64,000 bases of DNA. Source: Clostridiales bacterium. GTDB lineage: Bacteria; Bacillota; Clostridia; Saccharofermentanales; Saccharofermentanaceae. The stretch covers positions 1 to 64,000 of the forward strand of contig JAFWMQ010000002.1 of the NCBI GenBank assembly GCA_017510605.1. The letters run 5' to 3'. Numbering within the stretch: the stretch's first letter is position 1; the number at the start of each line of letters is the position of its first letter. The notes under the pieces were generated by a model, which searched no databases, was not told where the DNA came from, and was given only the letters and a program-made list of their open reading frames with translations. Both the position numbers and the translations under genes were made by a program. Of this stretch, positions 36,376-44,986 are shown piece by piece.

Positions 36376-36443
36376 AAGGCGGTTAAGGCATAAAAATGAT
36401 ATTATATGACAGATATGACCACGAGTTATCTGGAGGCATGGGG

Positions 36444-38225
36444 ATGAAACAGCTCGAATACCCTTACGATTCCGACTATATCCTTCGCAAGAAGAAGGCC
36501 ATAAGAAGGGAACTCCTCGCAAGGGAAGGAATCAATTATATCGAGAAGAGGATCGCGATCCTAGGCGGTTCCACCACGAGCGATATCAAGCTGATATTAG
36601 AACTGTTCCTCCTCAATTACGGCATTAAGGCCGAGTTCTTTGAATCCGAGTACAACAAGTATTTTGAGGACGCAGTATTCGGAAATCCGGAGCTTGATGA
36701 ATTTAATCCGGATCTTGTTTTCGTTCACACGACATCAAGGAATATCGCAAGATTCCCGTCAGTTATGGATTCCCCTGAACAGATAGACAGTCTCATCGAG
36801 GAGACCATGGGGCGTTTTGAACAGATCTGGCAGGCGCTCTCAGACCGCTTTAAGTGTACGGTCATTCAGAACAACTTCGAGCAGCCTTACTACAGGCTCC
36901 TCGGAAACAGCGATTTTACGAACATTCACGGAAGACTTAACTTCATAAACAGGCTGAATGACAGGTTCTGTCAGTATGCGCAGACCCATCAGAATTTCTT
37001 CATCAACGACATTAACTATGTGTCGGCTGTTTACGGCATAAAGAAATGGGCTGATCCCGGGGACTGGTACAGGTATAAATACGCACTGAGTGTTTCCGCG
37101 ATCCCTGATTTTGCATTCAATCTCGCGCGCATTATAAAGGCTGTTTACGGCAGGAACAAGAAGGCTTTTGCGCTCGATATGGACAACACTCTCTGGGGCG
37201 GTATCGTAGGTGACGACGGTCCGGAGAACATCAAGGTAGGTCACGAGGATGCGGAGTCCGAGCTCTTCACCGAGTTCCAGCAGTACATCAAGGCACATAA
37301 GGATCTGGGCATCCTTCTGACTGTCGCGTCCAAGAATGACGAAGAGAACGCACTGGCAGGTCTTGCAAGACCCGATTCCACGTTGAACAAGGACGATTTC
37401 ATCATCATAAAAGCCAACTGGGAGAACAAGGACCGCAACATCGCGGCCATAGCGCAGGAACTCAATATCGGCTCGGACAGCTTCGTCTTTGTAGATGACA
37501 ATCCCGTTGAGAGGGCTCTTGTCGAGAACCAGATCGCAGGCATCTCCGTTCCGGAAGTAGGCGCGCCCGAGACATATATCGATGTGATCGATTCAAACGG
37601 TTTCTTTGAGGTCACCGGCATATCTGAAGAAGATCTCAAGCGCGGCGGAATGTATAAAGCGAACATGGAACGTGCCAAGGCATCCGCCCAGTTCGATAAC
37701 TACGACGAGTATCTGAAGTCTTTAGAGATGAAGGCGGAGATAAAGCCTTTCGCACCGGTCTATATGGCCCGCATCGCTGAACTCACGAACAAGAGCAACC
37801 AGTTCAATCTCACGACAAAACGCTGCTCGCAGGCTGAGATCGAGAAGTTTGCGTCTGATCCTTCGTACATCACTTTGTACGGAAGGCTCGAGGACAAGTT
37901 TGGCGACAACGGCGTAGTTGCGGTAACTTTCGGTCATGCCGAAGACGACATATTCCACATCGATCTGTGGCTCATGAGCTGCAGAGTTCTTAAGCGCGGA
38001 ATGGAATTTGCCATGATGGATGAACTTATCGCCATCGCAAAATCACGAAATATCACAAAGATCAAAGGCTATTATTATCCGACCGCAAAGAATAAAATGG
38101 TCAAGGATTTCTACGGGCTTCAGGGTTATGAGAAGATAAGCGAGACCGAAGACGGCACGTCCGAGTGGCTCCTCGATCTTAACAAACCCCACGAGAGCGG
38201 TAATACAGCGATCAAGGTAAACTGA
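36444..38225 (+). CDS. FkbH-like HAD-IIIC protein: SGNH-like, HAD and GNAT domains
   Basis: 593 residues from ATG 36444, chosen for GGAGG 7 bases upstream over ATG 36396. Residues ~30-215 are an SGNH/GDSL-like domain (IAILGGSTTSDIKLILELFL, NPDLVFVHTTSRN). Residues ~238-390 form the HAD domain with motif FALDMDNTLWGG (Asp245, Asp247) and FVDDNPVERALV. The C-terminal ~150 residues are GNAT-like (ELTNKSNQFNLTTKR, DIDLWLMSCRVLKRGME-type). FkbH enzymes take glyceryl from 1,3-bisphosphoglycerate and load it on an acyl carrier protein. The carrier gene follows 30 bp downstream. Confidence 0.9.
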   Translation: MKQLEYPYDSDYILRKKKAIRRELLAREGINYIEKRIAILGGSTTSDIKLILELFLLNYGIKAEFFESEYNKYFEDAVFGNPELDEFNPDLVFVHTTSRNIARFPSVMDSPEQIDSLIEETMGRFEQIWQALSDRFKCTVIQNNFEQPYYRLLGNSDFTNIHGRLNFINRLNDRFCQYAQTHQNFFINDINYVSAVYGIKKWADPGDWYRYKYALSVSAIPDFAFNLARIIKAVYGRNKKAFALDMDNTLWGGIVGDDGPENIKVGHEDAESELFTEFQQYIKAHKDLGILLTVASKNDEENALAGLARPDSTLNKDDFIIIKANWENKDRNIAAIAQELNIGSDSFVFVDDNPVERALVENQIAGISVPEVGAPETYIDVIDSNGFFEVTGISEEDLKRGGMYKANMERAKASAQFDNYDEYLKSLEMKAEIKPFAPVYMARIAELTNKSNQFNLTTKRCSQAEIEKFASDPSYITLYGRLEDKFGDNGVVAVTFGHAEDDIFHIDLWLMSCRVLKRGMEFAMMDELIAIAKSRNITKIKGYYYPTAKNKMVKDFYGLQGYEKISETEDGTSEWLLDLNKPHESGNTAIKVN

Positions 38226-38255
38226 CGTTAAGCCCCTGCAAAGGAGATATTGATA

Positions 38256-38498
38256 ATGACTAGAGAAGAGATTTACGACAAGCTTAATGAAGTGTTTCAG
38301 GATGTTTTCGATGACGAGGACATCACTGTTAACGATTCGACCGTAGCATCCGATGTTGACGGCTGGGATTCGTTAGAGCACATCAACCTCATTGTCGCAG
38401 TCGAAAGATGCTTCGGCATCAAGTTCACGATGGGTGAGACGACCGGCCTGAAGAATGTCGGCGAGATGGTTGACAGGATCATCGCCCACCTCTCATAA
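38256..38498 (+). CDS. Acyl carrier protein
   Basis: 80 residues. Four-helix carrier with the phosphopantetheine site Ser39 in DGWDSLEHINLI. ATG 38256 is preferred to TTG 38250 because AAGGAG (38241-38246) is then about 9 bases away. It lies between the FkbH-like and MBOAT genes and differs from a fatty-acid ACP in the helix II sequence, so it is probably dedicated to this cassette. It would hold the acyl group made by the FkbH protein. Confidence 0.92.
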   Translation: MTREEIYDKLNEVFQDVFDDEDITVNDSTVASDVDGWDSLEHINLIVAVERCFGIKFTMGETTGLKNVGEMVDRIIAHLS

Positions 38499-38508
38499 AG
38501 GATCTTAA

Positions 38509-40050
38509 ATGTCGCTGGTATCCTCGCTTTTTCTGGTTTTCGTCGCAGCGGTTCTGTTGCTCTACTATGTACTGCCCAAGAACTTAAGACTTTGGGTCGT
38601 GATAGCGGCGAGCCTCGCATTTGCGGGATTTCTGGGATTTTACACATTATTGTTCGTCCTTGTATCAGCTGTCCTCTGCTATGTCGGGGGCTTGTTATCC
38701 GGCCCATCGAAAAGCAACGCTTTGCGAAATGCCGCCACGATAATAACGGTGGTCATCAACATCGCGCTGCTCTGCTGCATCAAGTACTATAACGTTTTGG
38801 GTCTTGCTGCAGAGAGACTTAATCTCTTATTTGGCGCGTCCGAGAATACGAATACATTCTTCCTTTACGCAGTCCCTGTCGGAATGTCTTTCTATGTCCT
38901 TCAGACGACGGGTTATATCCTTGACTGCAGATGGGAAAAGATCGTGCCTGAGAAAAATTTCTTTAAGGTATTGCTGTTCTCGACATACTTCCCGCAGCTC
39001 ATGTCGGGACCTATGAATACATATGCAAATCTTTCCGCCGAATTCGAGAAAGCGAAGGAAGTAAAGTTCTCTTTTGAGAGGATCAGCAACGGTGCGGTAA
39101 GAGTAGCCTGGGGCTTTTTCAAGAAGCTCGTCATCGCAGACCGCGCCGCAATGACCGTCAACCAGATCTTCGGCGACCATCAGACGTTTACCGGGTGGTA
39201 TGTGCCTTTAGGAGTGGTTTTCTTCGCGATCCAGCTTTACTGCGATTTCTCGGGCTGCATGGAAGTCGTCATCGGCGTATCCCACATGCTCGGTATAGAA
39301 CTGCCGGAAAACTTCAACTGTCCTTTCTTCTCAAAGACTGTAAAAGAATACTGGAGAAGATGGCACATCACGCTGGGCGGATGGCTTCGCGATTACCTCA
39401 TGTATCCTATCCTGAAGAGTGAGCCGCTCATTAAGACCGGTGACTGGGCTAAGGCCAAATTCGGCAAGAAAAACGGCAAGAAAGTTCCTACTTACATTGC
39501 GCTTCTTATCCTCTGGTTCGCTGTCGGTTACTGGCATGGCGGCCTCTGGAATTACGTTATAGGTTCGGGAATCCTGCACTTCATTTATATCGTGCTCGGC
39601 ATGATCTTTGAGCCGCTGTCAAAGAAGATAAGACCTAAGATCGGCGCTGACAAGCTGTACTTCAGGATCTTCCAGTCAGTGCGCACTTTCATTCTCATGC
39701 TCACCGGTTTTGTATTCTTCAGATCCGCTTCGGTCATGGATGCGGTCGATATGTATGCTGCGATCTTCCGCCGCGGGGCTGCGCTCAACTGGGCAAACTT
39801 CTCTTCTTCGGGAATGAATCTGCCGAACCTTATAGTACTTATTGCAGGTGTTCTGATCCTTGCCGCAGTTGATGCTTATAAGTATGTCCCGAGTGAAGAC
39901 GACCGGCCGAAATCGATGATTGCCTTTCTGAGAGGTAAAGGAATCGTTATCCTCTGGGCAGCATTTATGTTCCTGACAGTTGCAACTTTGGTCTTCGGAA
40001 TGTATGGTTTAGGCTATGATTCCGGTTCATTTATTTACGCTAGAATCTGA
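38509..40050 (+). CDS. MBOAT-family O-acyltransferase (DltB/AlgI-like)
   Basis: 513 residues, about eleven membrane helices. It belongs to the membrane-bound O-acyltransferases that move acyl groups from a carrier to an outside sugar or polyol. The DltB/AlgI signatures are visible: YFPQLMSGP, FSGCMEVVIGVSHMLG, PFFSKTVKEYWRRWHITLGGW and the catalytic histidine in GYWHGGLWNYV. It begins 10 bp after the ACP gene. No DltD or AlgJ-type SGNH partner follows, but the FkbH protein carries an SGNH-like domain. Confidence 0.93.
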   Translation: MSLVSSLFLVFVAAVLLLYYVLPKNLRLWVVIAASLAFAGFLGFYTLLFVLVSAVLCYVGGLLSGPSKSNALRNAATIITVVINIALLCCIKYYNVLGLAAERLNLLFGASENTNTFFLYAVPVGMSFYVLQTTGYILDCRWEKIVPEKNFFKVLLFSTYFPQLMSGPMNTYANLSAEFEKAKEVKFSFERISNGAVRVAWGFFKKLVIADRAAMTVNQIFGDHQTFTGWYVPLGVVFFAIQLYCDFSGCMEVVIGVSHMLGIELPENFNCPFFSKTVKEYWRRWHITLGGWLRDYLMYPILKSEPLIKTGDWAKAKFGKKNGKKVPTYIALLILWFAVGYWHGGLWNYVIGSGILHFIYIVLGMIFEPLSKKIRPKIGADKLYFRIFQSVRTFILMLTGFVFFRSASVMDAVDMYAAIFRRGAALNWANFSSSGMNLPNLIVLIAGVLILAAVDAYKYVPSEDDRPKSMIAFLRGKGIVILWAAFMFLTVATLVFGMYGLGYDSGSFIYARI

Positions 40051-40065
40051 TGGAGGTATCACTAT

Positions 40066-40674
40066 ATGAATATTGTTTGTCTTGATATGGAGGGTGTTCT
40101 TGTTCCTGAGATATGGATCGAATTCTCGAAAAAGACCGGCATTCCGGAACTCACGCGTACCACAAGGGACGAGCCTGATTACGATAAACTCATGCACTGG
40201 AGACTCGGTATCTTAAGAGAGCATGGTCTCGGACTAAAAGAGATCCAGGATGTCATTGCATCCATCGATCCTCTGCCGGGCGCAAAGGAATTCCTGGACG
40301 AGCTCCGCAAAGACATGCAGGTCATCATCATCAGTGATACGTTCACCCAGTTTGCGATGCCCCTCATGAAGAAGCTCGGCTATCCGGCATTGTTCTGCAA
40401 TTCACTGATCGTCGGGGAAGACGGTATGATCGATGATTTCAAGATGAGGATAGCAGATTCCAAACTCTCGACAGTCCGCGCTCTGCAGTCCATCGGCTTC
40501 GAGACCATTGCTGCAGGCGACTCCTATAATGACCTCGCTATGATCAAGGCCAGCAAGGCCGGATTCCTTTTCAAGAGCACGGAAAAGATCATTGCGGATA
40601 ACCCTGACATCCCTGCTTTTGAAGAGTTTGACGAGCTTTTGGCTGCTATCAAAGCAGTGCCTGACAACAACTGA
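40066..40674 (+). CDS. thrH: ThrH-like phosphoserine phosphatase/homoserine kinase
   Basis: 202 residues. HAD phosphatase closely following the Pseudomonas ThrH family, with the N-terminal DMEGVLVPEIWIEF instead of the usual DxDGT, then VIIISDTFTQFAMPLMKKLG and AAGDSYNDLAMI. ThrH removes phosphate from phosphoserine and can transfer it to homoserine. It lies 15 bp after the MBOAT gene behind GGAGG, in the same operon. The link with acyl transfer is not obvious; it may act on phosphoglycerate-derived compounds. Confidence 0.85.
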   Translation: MNIVCLDMEGVLVPEIWIEFSKKTGIPELTRTTRDEPDYDKLMHWRLGILREHGLGLKEIQDVIASIDPLPGAKEFLDELRKDMQVIIISDTFTQFAMPLMKKLGYPALFCNSLIVGEDGMIDDFKMRIADSKLSTVRALQSIGFETIAAGDSYNDLAMIKASKAGFLFKSTEKIIADNPDIPAFEEFDELLAAIKAVPDNN

Positions 40675-40700
40675 AACAATTAAATATTTGAGATGATTAC

Positions 40701-40726
40701 GGGCCGCCTTCGGGCGGTCCTTTTTT
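40701..40726 (+). terminator. Rho-independent terminator of the FkbH-ThrH operon
   Basis: GGGCCGCC (40701-40708) pairs with GGCGGTCC (40713-40720) around TTCG, then six T. Confidence 0.95.
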
Positions 40727-40736
40727 GAGGGAAAGA

Positions 40737-41408
40737 TCAATCGTTTTTATAGGCCTTTGGCAGATTCCAGCCATAATGTGCTGCACAGAATCTGATGACG
40801 CATACGAAGAAGAATCCAGAGAGCATCGCGGCCTCCGCGGAATCAGTGCAGATGTATACGATATAAACGGTCGCGGCGCCGATGATGGATGCGCATGCGT
40901 AGATGTGTTTTACGAAAATGACCGGCATCTCGAGCGAGAGGACATCTCTTAAGACTCCGCCGCCAACACCCGTTACGACACCGAGGAAAACAACGAGGAA
41001 AGCGTTATCCGAGTATTGACCCAGGAGGCCCGTGTGGACGCCGTCTGCGGTGAATGCGGCGAGACCGACCGTATCGAACCAGAAGAAAAGTTTATCGTAG
41101 ACAGATTTTGTCTTCTCAGAGAAATCCTTATTGTGCTTGTGTTTCCAATAGACGAAGATGAATGTGATGTTTGCAGCGATTGCCGCGATGATCACGAAAA
41201 AAGGATTTTTGAAGGCCGTCGGAGGCGTGGTTCCGGTGACGAGGTCCCTGATGATGCCTCCGCCCGTGGCTGTCAGGAGCGCAAGGATATTGACTCCGAA
41301 GATGTCCATCTTTTTGCGGATACCCGCGATGGCACCGGACACTGCAAAAGCGACAGTGCCTATGATGTCGGTGATCAAGATGAAGAGTTCGGTATCCATA
41401 GCAGACAT
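40737..41408 (-). CDS. TRIC-type (YicG) trimeric intracellular cation channel homolog
   Basis: 223 residues, seven hydrophobic helices in two related halves. The family signature GGGIIRDLVTGTTPP in the first half is mirrored by GGGVLRDVLSLEMP in the second. Bacterial members conduct K+ and are related to eukaryotic TRIC channels. ATG 41408 or ATG 41399 could be the start; neither has a clear ribosome site. Convergent with thrH; the stops are separated by the terminator. Confidence 0.9.
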   Translation of the reverse strand: MSAMDTELFILITDIIGTVAFAVSGAIAGIRKKMDIFGVNILALLTATGGGIIRDLVTGTTPPTAFKNPFFVIIAAIAANITFIFVYWKHKHNKDFSEKTKSVYDKLFFWFDTVGLAAFTADGVHTGLLGQYSDNAFLVVFLGVVTGVGGGVLRDVLSLEMPVIFVKHIYACASIIGAATVYIVYICTDSAEAAMLSGFFFVCVIRFCAAHYGWNLPKAYKND

Positions 41409-41509
41409 TATATATGTTTTCGGGCGAAAAAATAGCGCCGTCTTTATTTGACAGTTATCTCCCTTCTAAATAAAATAAAACAATCTATACAGGCGGAGGC
41501 ATTTTCGCG

Positions 41510-41941
41510 ATGGCAGCGATTACCGATTGTGAGCATTTAGTGCAGTATTATGAGACAGACCAGATGGGCGTGACCCATCATTCGAACTACATCAGGTGGT
41601 TCGAAGAAGCCAGGACGAAGCTTTTTGATGAGATCGGACTCGGTTATAAGGGCATGGAAGAGATGGGGATCATGAGCCCCGTTGTCGGTCTTACCGCCAA
41701 GTATAAGACGATGGCAAAGTATTGTGATACGGTCGTTATCCGCGCCGAGATCACAAGATATACCGGTGTAAGATTTGATATCAAATATACTGTTTTCGAT
41801 AAGGTCACCGAGCAGGTAAGGTGCACGGGAACGAGCGAACACTGCTTTATCAGCCGCGAAGGCAAGGTAATGTCTTTGCAGAGAACGAATCCAGATGCAC
41901 ACGCAAAGTTTGACGCTATCGTCAACGGAAAGGAAGGATGA
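41510..41941 (+). CDS. Hotdog-fold acyl-CoA thioesterase (YbgC-like)
   Basis: 143 residues. Single hotdog domain with the 4-hydroxybenzoyl-CoA thioesterase signature YYETDQMGVTHHSNYIRW holding the catalytic Asp. It hydrolyses short acyl-CoA. It sits 3 bp before trxB and is probably in the same transcript as trxB and tyrS. The physiological substrate is unknown. Confidence 0.9.
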   Translation: MAAITDCEHLVQYYETDQMGVTHHSNYIRWFEEARTKLFDEIGLGYKGMEEMGIMSPVVGLTAKYKTMAKYCDTVVIRAEITRYTGVRFDIKYTVFDKVTEQVRCTGTSEHCFISREGKVMSLQRTNPDAHAKFDAIVNGKEG

Positions 41942-41944
41942 ATC

Positions 41945-42856
41945 ATGGCAGACATTATCATCGTAGGCGCAGGCCCGGCAGGACTTTCGGCAGCTATCTA
42001 TGCCAGAAGGGCAGGAATGAACACGACCATTTATGAAGCTGAGATGTATGGCGGCCAGATCGTCAACACCCCAGAGATCGAGAACTATCCTGCGATCGCT
42101 AAGATCTCAGGTTTTGATTTTGCAAATGACCTTTATAACCAGGCAATTAATCTTGGTGCCGTTCTTGAATTTGATAAGGTTACCGCTGTCTCGAAAACAG
42201 AAACCGGCTTTGATGTCTCCCTTGCTTCAGGAAAGACTGATACGGCAAAAGCAGTGATCCTTGCTGTCGGCGCTTCCAACCGTCATCTGGGGATCGCCAG
42301 AGAAGATGATCTCCTTGGAAAGGGCATCTCGTATTGTGCCACCTGCGACGGATCTTTCTACAAGGGCAAGACTGTTGCGGTCAACGGCGGCGGAAATACA
42401 GCAGTTGAAGATGCAATCTATCTTGCAGGTATTGTTGACAAGGTATATCTTATACACCGCAGAAATGAATTCAGAGCTGACGATGTTCTCGTTAAGGCTG
42501 CCAAAGAGCTCCCTAACCTTGAGATCGTAACGCCTTATGTCATTGAGAGCCTTCTGGGAGAACCCAAGCTTTCAGGCGTGGAGATTACGAACAGGGAAGA
42601 CGGCAGCAGGAAGACTATCGATGTGGACGGACTCTTTGTCGCCATCGGCCAGGAACCGAAGACGGCTGATTTTAAGGATCTTGTAACGCTTCAGGGCGGA
42701 TACATCGAAGCAGGCGAGAACTGCAAAACGGATATCGAGGGCATCTTTGCCGCAGGTGACGCGAGAGTCAAGAAGGTAAGACAGCTTACCACTGCGTGCG
42801 CTGACGGCGCCGTTGCGGCACTTGCCGCGATCGACTATATCAAACTCGGAGTTTGA
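41945..42856 (+). CDS. trxB: Thioredoxin reductase
   Basis: 303 residues. FAD/NADPH enzyme that reduces thioredoxin. [17 protein letters not shown] is the FAD-binding start, the redox pair is CATC in [12 protein letters not shown], the NADPH motif is [10 protein letters not shown], and the C-terminal FAD motif is GIFAAGDAR. Normal length. It may supply electrons for the thioredoxin-like domain fused to NrdD at 59711-62119, but that link is inferred. Confidence 0.96.
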   Translation: MADIIIVGAGPAGLSAAIYARRAGMNTTIYEAEMYGGQIVNTPEIENYPAIAKISGFDFANDLYNQAINLGAVLEFDKVTAVSKTETGFDVSLASGKTDTAKAVILAVGASNRHLGIAREDDLLGKGISYCATCDGSFYKGKTVAVNGGGNTAVEDAIYLAGIVDKVYLIHRRNEFRADDVLVKAAKELPNLEIVTPYVIESLLGEPKLSGVEITNREDGSRKTIDVDGLFVAIGQEPKTADFKDLVTLQGGYIEAGENCKTDIEGIFAAGDARVKKVRQLTTACADGAVAALAAIDYIKLGV

Positions 42857-42890
42857 TCTTAAGAAGCAATATAATTTGTTGGAGGAATAT

Positions 42891-44123
42891 ATGTACAGAA
42901 ATGTATTTGATGTGCTTGAAGAGAGGGGTTACTTCTCCCAGGCTACACACAGAGATGAGATCTATGAACTCCTGAGCAAGCCCGGTGTGTCTTTCTACAT
43001 CGGTTTTGACCCGACGGCTGACTCTCTTCACGTAGGCCACTTCGTTCAGATGATGGTAATGAGCCATATGCAGAAGGCAGGCCACAGACCGATCGCTCTC
43101 ATGGGCGGCGGAACGGGCATGATCGGCGATCCTTCCGGCCGTACGGACATGCGTCAGATGATGACCGTTGAGACTATCGACCACAACGTCGAGTGCTTCA
43201 AGAAGCAGATGGGCAAGGTCGTTGATTTCTCTGAGGGCAAGGCTCTCATCGTAAACAACGCTGACTGGCTCAGAGACCTCAACTACATTGAGTTCTTGAG
43301 AGAAGTCGGTACACACTTCTCCGTAAATAAGATGCTTACTGCAGAGTGCTACAAGCAGCGTCTTGAGAAGGGCCTTTCTTTCCTTGAATTCAACTATATG
43401 CTCATGCAGGCTTATGACTTCTACTACCTCCATGAGAAGTACGGATGCAACCTGGAGTTCGGTGGTGACGACCAGTGGTCTAACATCCTCGCAGGCATGG
43501 AGCTTGTCCGCCGTAAGAAGGGTGATTCCGTTTACGGTCTCACATTCACACTCCTTACAAACAGCGAAGGCAAGAAGATGGGTAAGACGGCTAAGGGTGC
43601 AGTTTGGCTCGATCCTGAAAAGACACCTGTATTCGATTTCTACCAGTACTGGAGAAACGTTGACGACGCTGACGTAATCAAGTGCATGAAGCTCCTGACA
43701 TTCCTCGAGATGGATGAGATCAACGAATATGCAAAGCTTACCGATGCTGCCATCAATGAGGCAAAGAAAAGACTTGCTTACGAAGTAACAAAGATCATTC
43801 ATGGTGAAGAAGCTGCCAACATCGCTAAGAAGACTGCAGAGGATCTTTTCGAGAATGCAGGAAGATCCGAAGACATGAAGACAACCGAGATCACGGCTGA
43901 TGAGCTCGCTTCAGGAATGCAGATCGCTGACGCTCTCGTTAAGGCAGGACTCATGAAGTCAAAGGGCGAAGCAAGAAGAATGATCCAGCAGAAGGGCGTA
44001 TATCTCAATGACGCAGTTGTTGAAGACCAGTTCTATGCTCTCGCAGAATCTGATTTCGATGCAAACGGCGAGGCGATCGTACGTAAGGGTAAGAAAACAT
44101 ATCACAGATTTAAGATCGGCTGA
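42891..44123 (+). CDS. tyrS: Tyrosyl-tRNA synthetase
   Basis: 410 residues from ATG 42891 behind TTGGAGG; a longer reading from 42813 lies inside trxB and is not signal-bearing. Class I Rossmann catalytic domain with the HIGH-like motif in [11 protein letters not shown] and the KMSKS-like loop KKMGKTAKG. The C-terminal S4-like domain ([20 protein letters not shown]) binds tRNA. No T-box precedes it. Confidence 0.96.
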   Translation: MYRNVFDVLEERGYFSQATHRDEIYELLSKPGVSFYIGFDPTADSLHVGHFVQMMVMSHMQKAGHRPIALMGGGTGMIGDPSGRTDMRQMMTVETIDHNVECFKKQMGKVVDFSEGKALIVNNADWLRDLNYIEFLREVGTHFSVNKMLTAECYKQRLEKGLSFLEFNYMLMQAYDFYYLHEKYGCNLEFGGDDQWSNILAGMELVRRKKGDSVYGLTFTLLTNSEGKKMGKTAKGAVWLDPEKTPVFDFYQYWRNVDDADVIKCMKLLTFLEMDEINEYAKLTDAAINEAKKRLAYEVTKIIHGEEAANIAKKTAEDLFENAGRSEDMKTTEITADELASGMQIADALVKAGLMKSKGEARRMIQQKGVYLNDAVVEDQFYALAESDFDANGEAIVRKGKKTYHRFKIG

Positions 44124-44149
44124 TATCAGTCTTTCGGGAGGAACAAGTT

Positions 44150-44716
44150 ATGAAAAAGATCCGTTCTGCCATTGCTGTCATCCTTACTGCCGCAACAATA
44201 CTTACATTCTCCGGATGCTCCGGCTTCAAGGCCATTAAGGATGAGGATATCTTCTTTGATGCTTTGGATAACTCAGTCAGCATTGAAAAGAGTGATACCC
44301 GCCACGATAAGAACGTTGTTGTAAACGGCGACAAAGCCGAGTATCTGATCTATTCCAATGACGGCGATAACTTCTATACCTATATCAGATTCAAGAAAGC
44401 TGACGATGCCCTGGACATGTTCGATGATTTCTATCAGGATTTCGAAGATATCAAGGATGACGGCGACTTTGAAGGTTCGCACACAATGGCTTACGGCAAG
44501 ACGCGCGGCTCTGTTATTTTCAATGGCGAGATCCAGGGCAATTCAACGCTGAACTTATATAACGCCAACAAGTATTTCTATGAGGACACGGAAATATTCG
44601 GCGGCATCTTTGTAAATGATAACGTTTATATAGAAGTTTATTCTGTCAACGGCAGCAAGCGCGACAAGGAGAAGATCACCAAATTCCTTAAGGAACTGGG
44701 ATTCCCTAAGCCCTGA
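44150..44716 (+). CDS. Lipoprotein of unknown function
   Basis: 188 residues. Signal peptide with lipobox FSGC at residues 20-23. The rest is a compact acidic alpha/beta domain (YLIYSNDGDNFYTYIRFKKA and an IEVYSVNG strand). It has no resemblance to the NTF2-type lipoproteins at 27-32 kb. Strong GGGAGG site. The stop codon is embedded in the 5' arm of structured repeat copy 2. Confidence 0.75.
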   Translation: MKKIRSAIAVILTAATILTFSGCSGFKAIKDEDIFFDALDNSVSIEKSDTRHDKNVVVNGDKAEYLIYSNDGDNFYTYIRFKKADDALDMFDDFYQDFEDIKDDGDFEGSHTMAYGKTRGSVIFNGEIQGNSTLNLYNANKYFYEDTEIFGGIFVNDNVYIEVYSVNGSKRDKEKITKFLKELGFPKP

Positions 44717-44804
44717 TAATTGATTTCTCACCGCGGGTCCTCCGCACTTCGCTTGTGCGGAAGCGGTTCGAAATCGTTATCAAGCCTTATAGCTTGCTTG
44801 AAAT
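44715..44804 (+). repeat. Structured repeat element, copy 2
   Basis: Stems: GATAA (44715-44719) with TTATC (44777-44781); GATTTC (44722-44727) with GAAATC (44770-44775); ACCGC (44730-44734) with GCGGT (44763-44767); apical TCCGC (44741-44745) with GCGGA (44757-44761). CAAGC (44781-44785) can pair with GCTTG (44792-44796). The core and tail match copy 1 at 22112-22203, while the stem arms differ in sequence but stay complementary. Both copies begin at the stop codon of the gene before. Confidence 0.75.
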
Positions 44805-44819
44805 AGTGATTATATGCTC

Positions 44820-44849
44820 AGAGACCGGAATTGATTCCGGTCTCTTTTT
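44820..44849 (+). terminator. Rho-independent terminator
   Basis: AGAGACCGGAA (44820-44830) pairs with TTCCGGTCTCT (44835-44845) around TTGA, then a T-run. Confidence 0.92.
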
Positions 44850-44888
44850 GTTTTCCACGAAAAAATCCGCTCAGTCCGTTTAATAGTA

Positions 44889-44918
44889 TTTACAAACATA
44901 TGTTCGGGATGATAGAAT
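44889..44918 (+). promoter_or_regulatory. Promoter containing a LexA (SOS) box
   Basis: TTTACA (44889-44894) and TAGAAT (44913-44918) with an 18-bp spacer. Overlapping them is CAAACATATGTTCG (44893-44906), one mismatch from the Firmicute LexA consensus CGAAC-4N-GTTCG. The position between -35 and -10 is ideal for repression. Confidence 0.7.
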
Positions 44919-44986
44919 GACCGCACATGAAGGAAGATGCGCCGGCATCAGATTAGCACTTCCATAACTTCAGGGAGGTGGAACAT

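Noticed and set aside
42840..43802. A 320-codon minus-strand frame opposite tyrS
   Set aside because: It is entirely antisense to a conserved synthetase; the composition is Cys/Val/Leu-rich and shows no motif.
44761..44775. tRNA T-loop-like GGTTCGAAATC
   Set aside because: The sequence is the 3' arm of the structured repeat. No cloverleaf, acceptor stem or CCA can be built around it.
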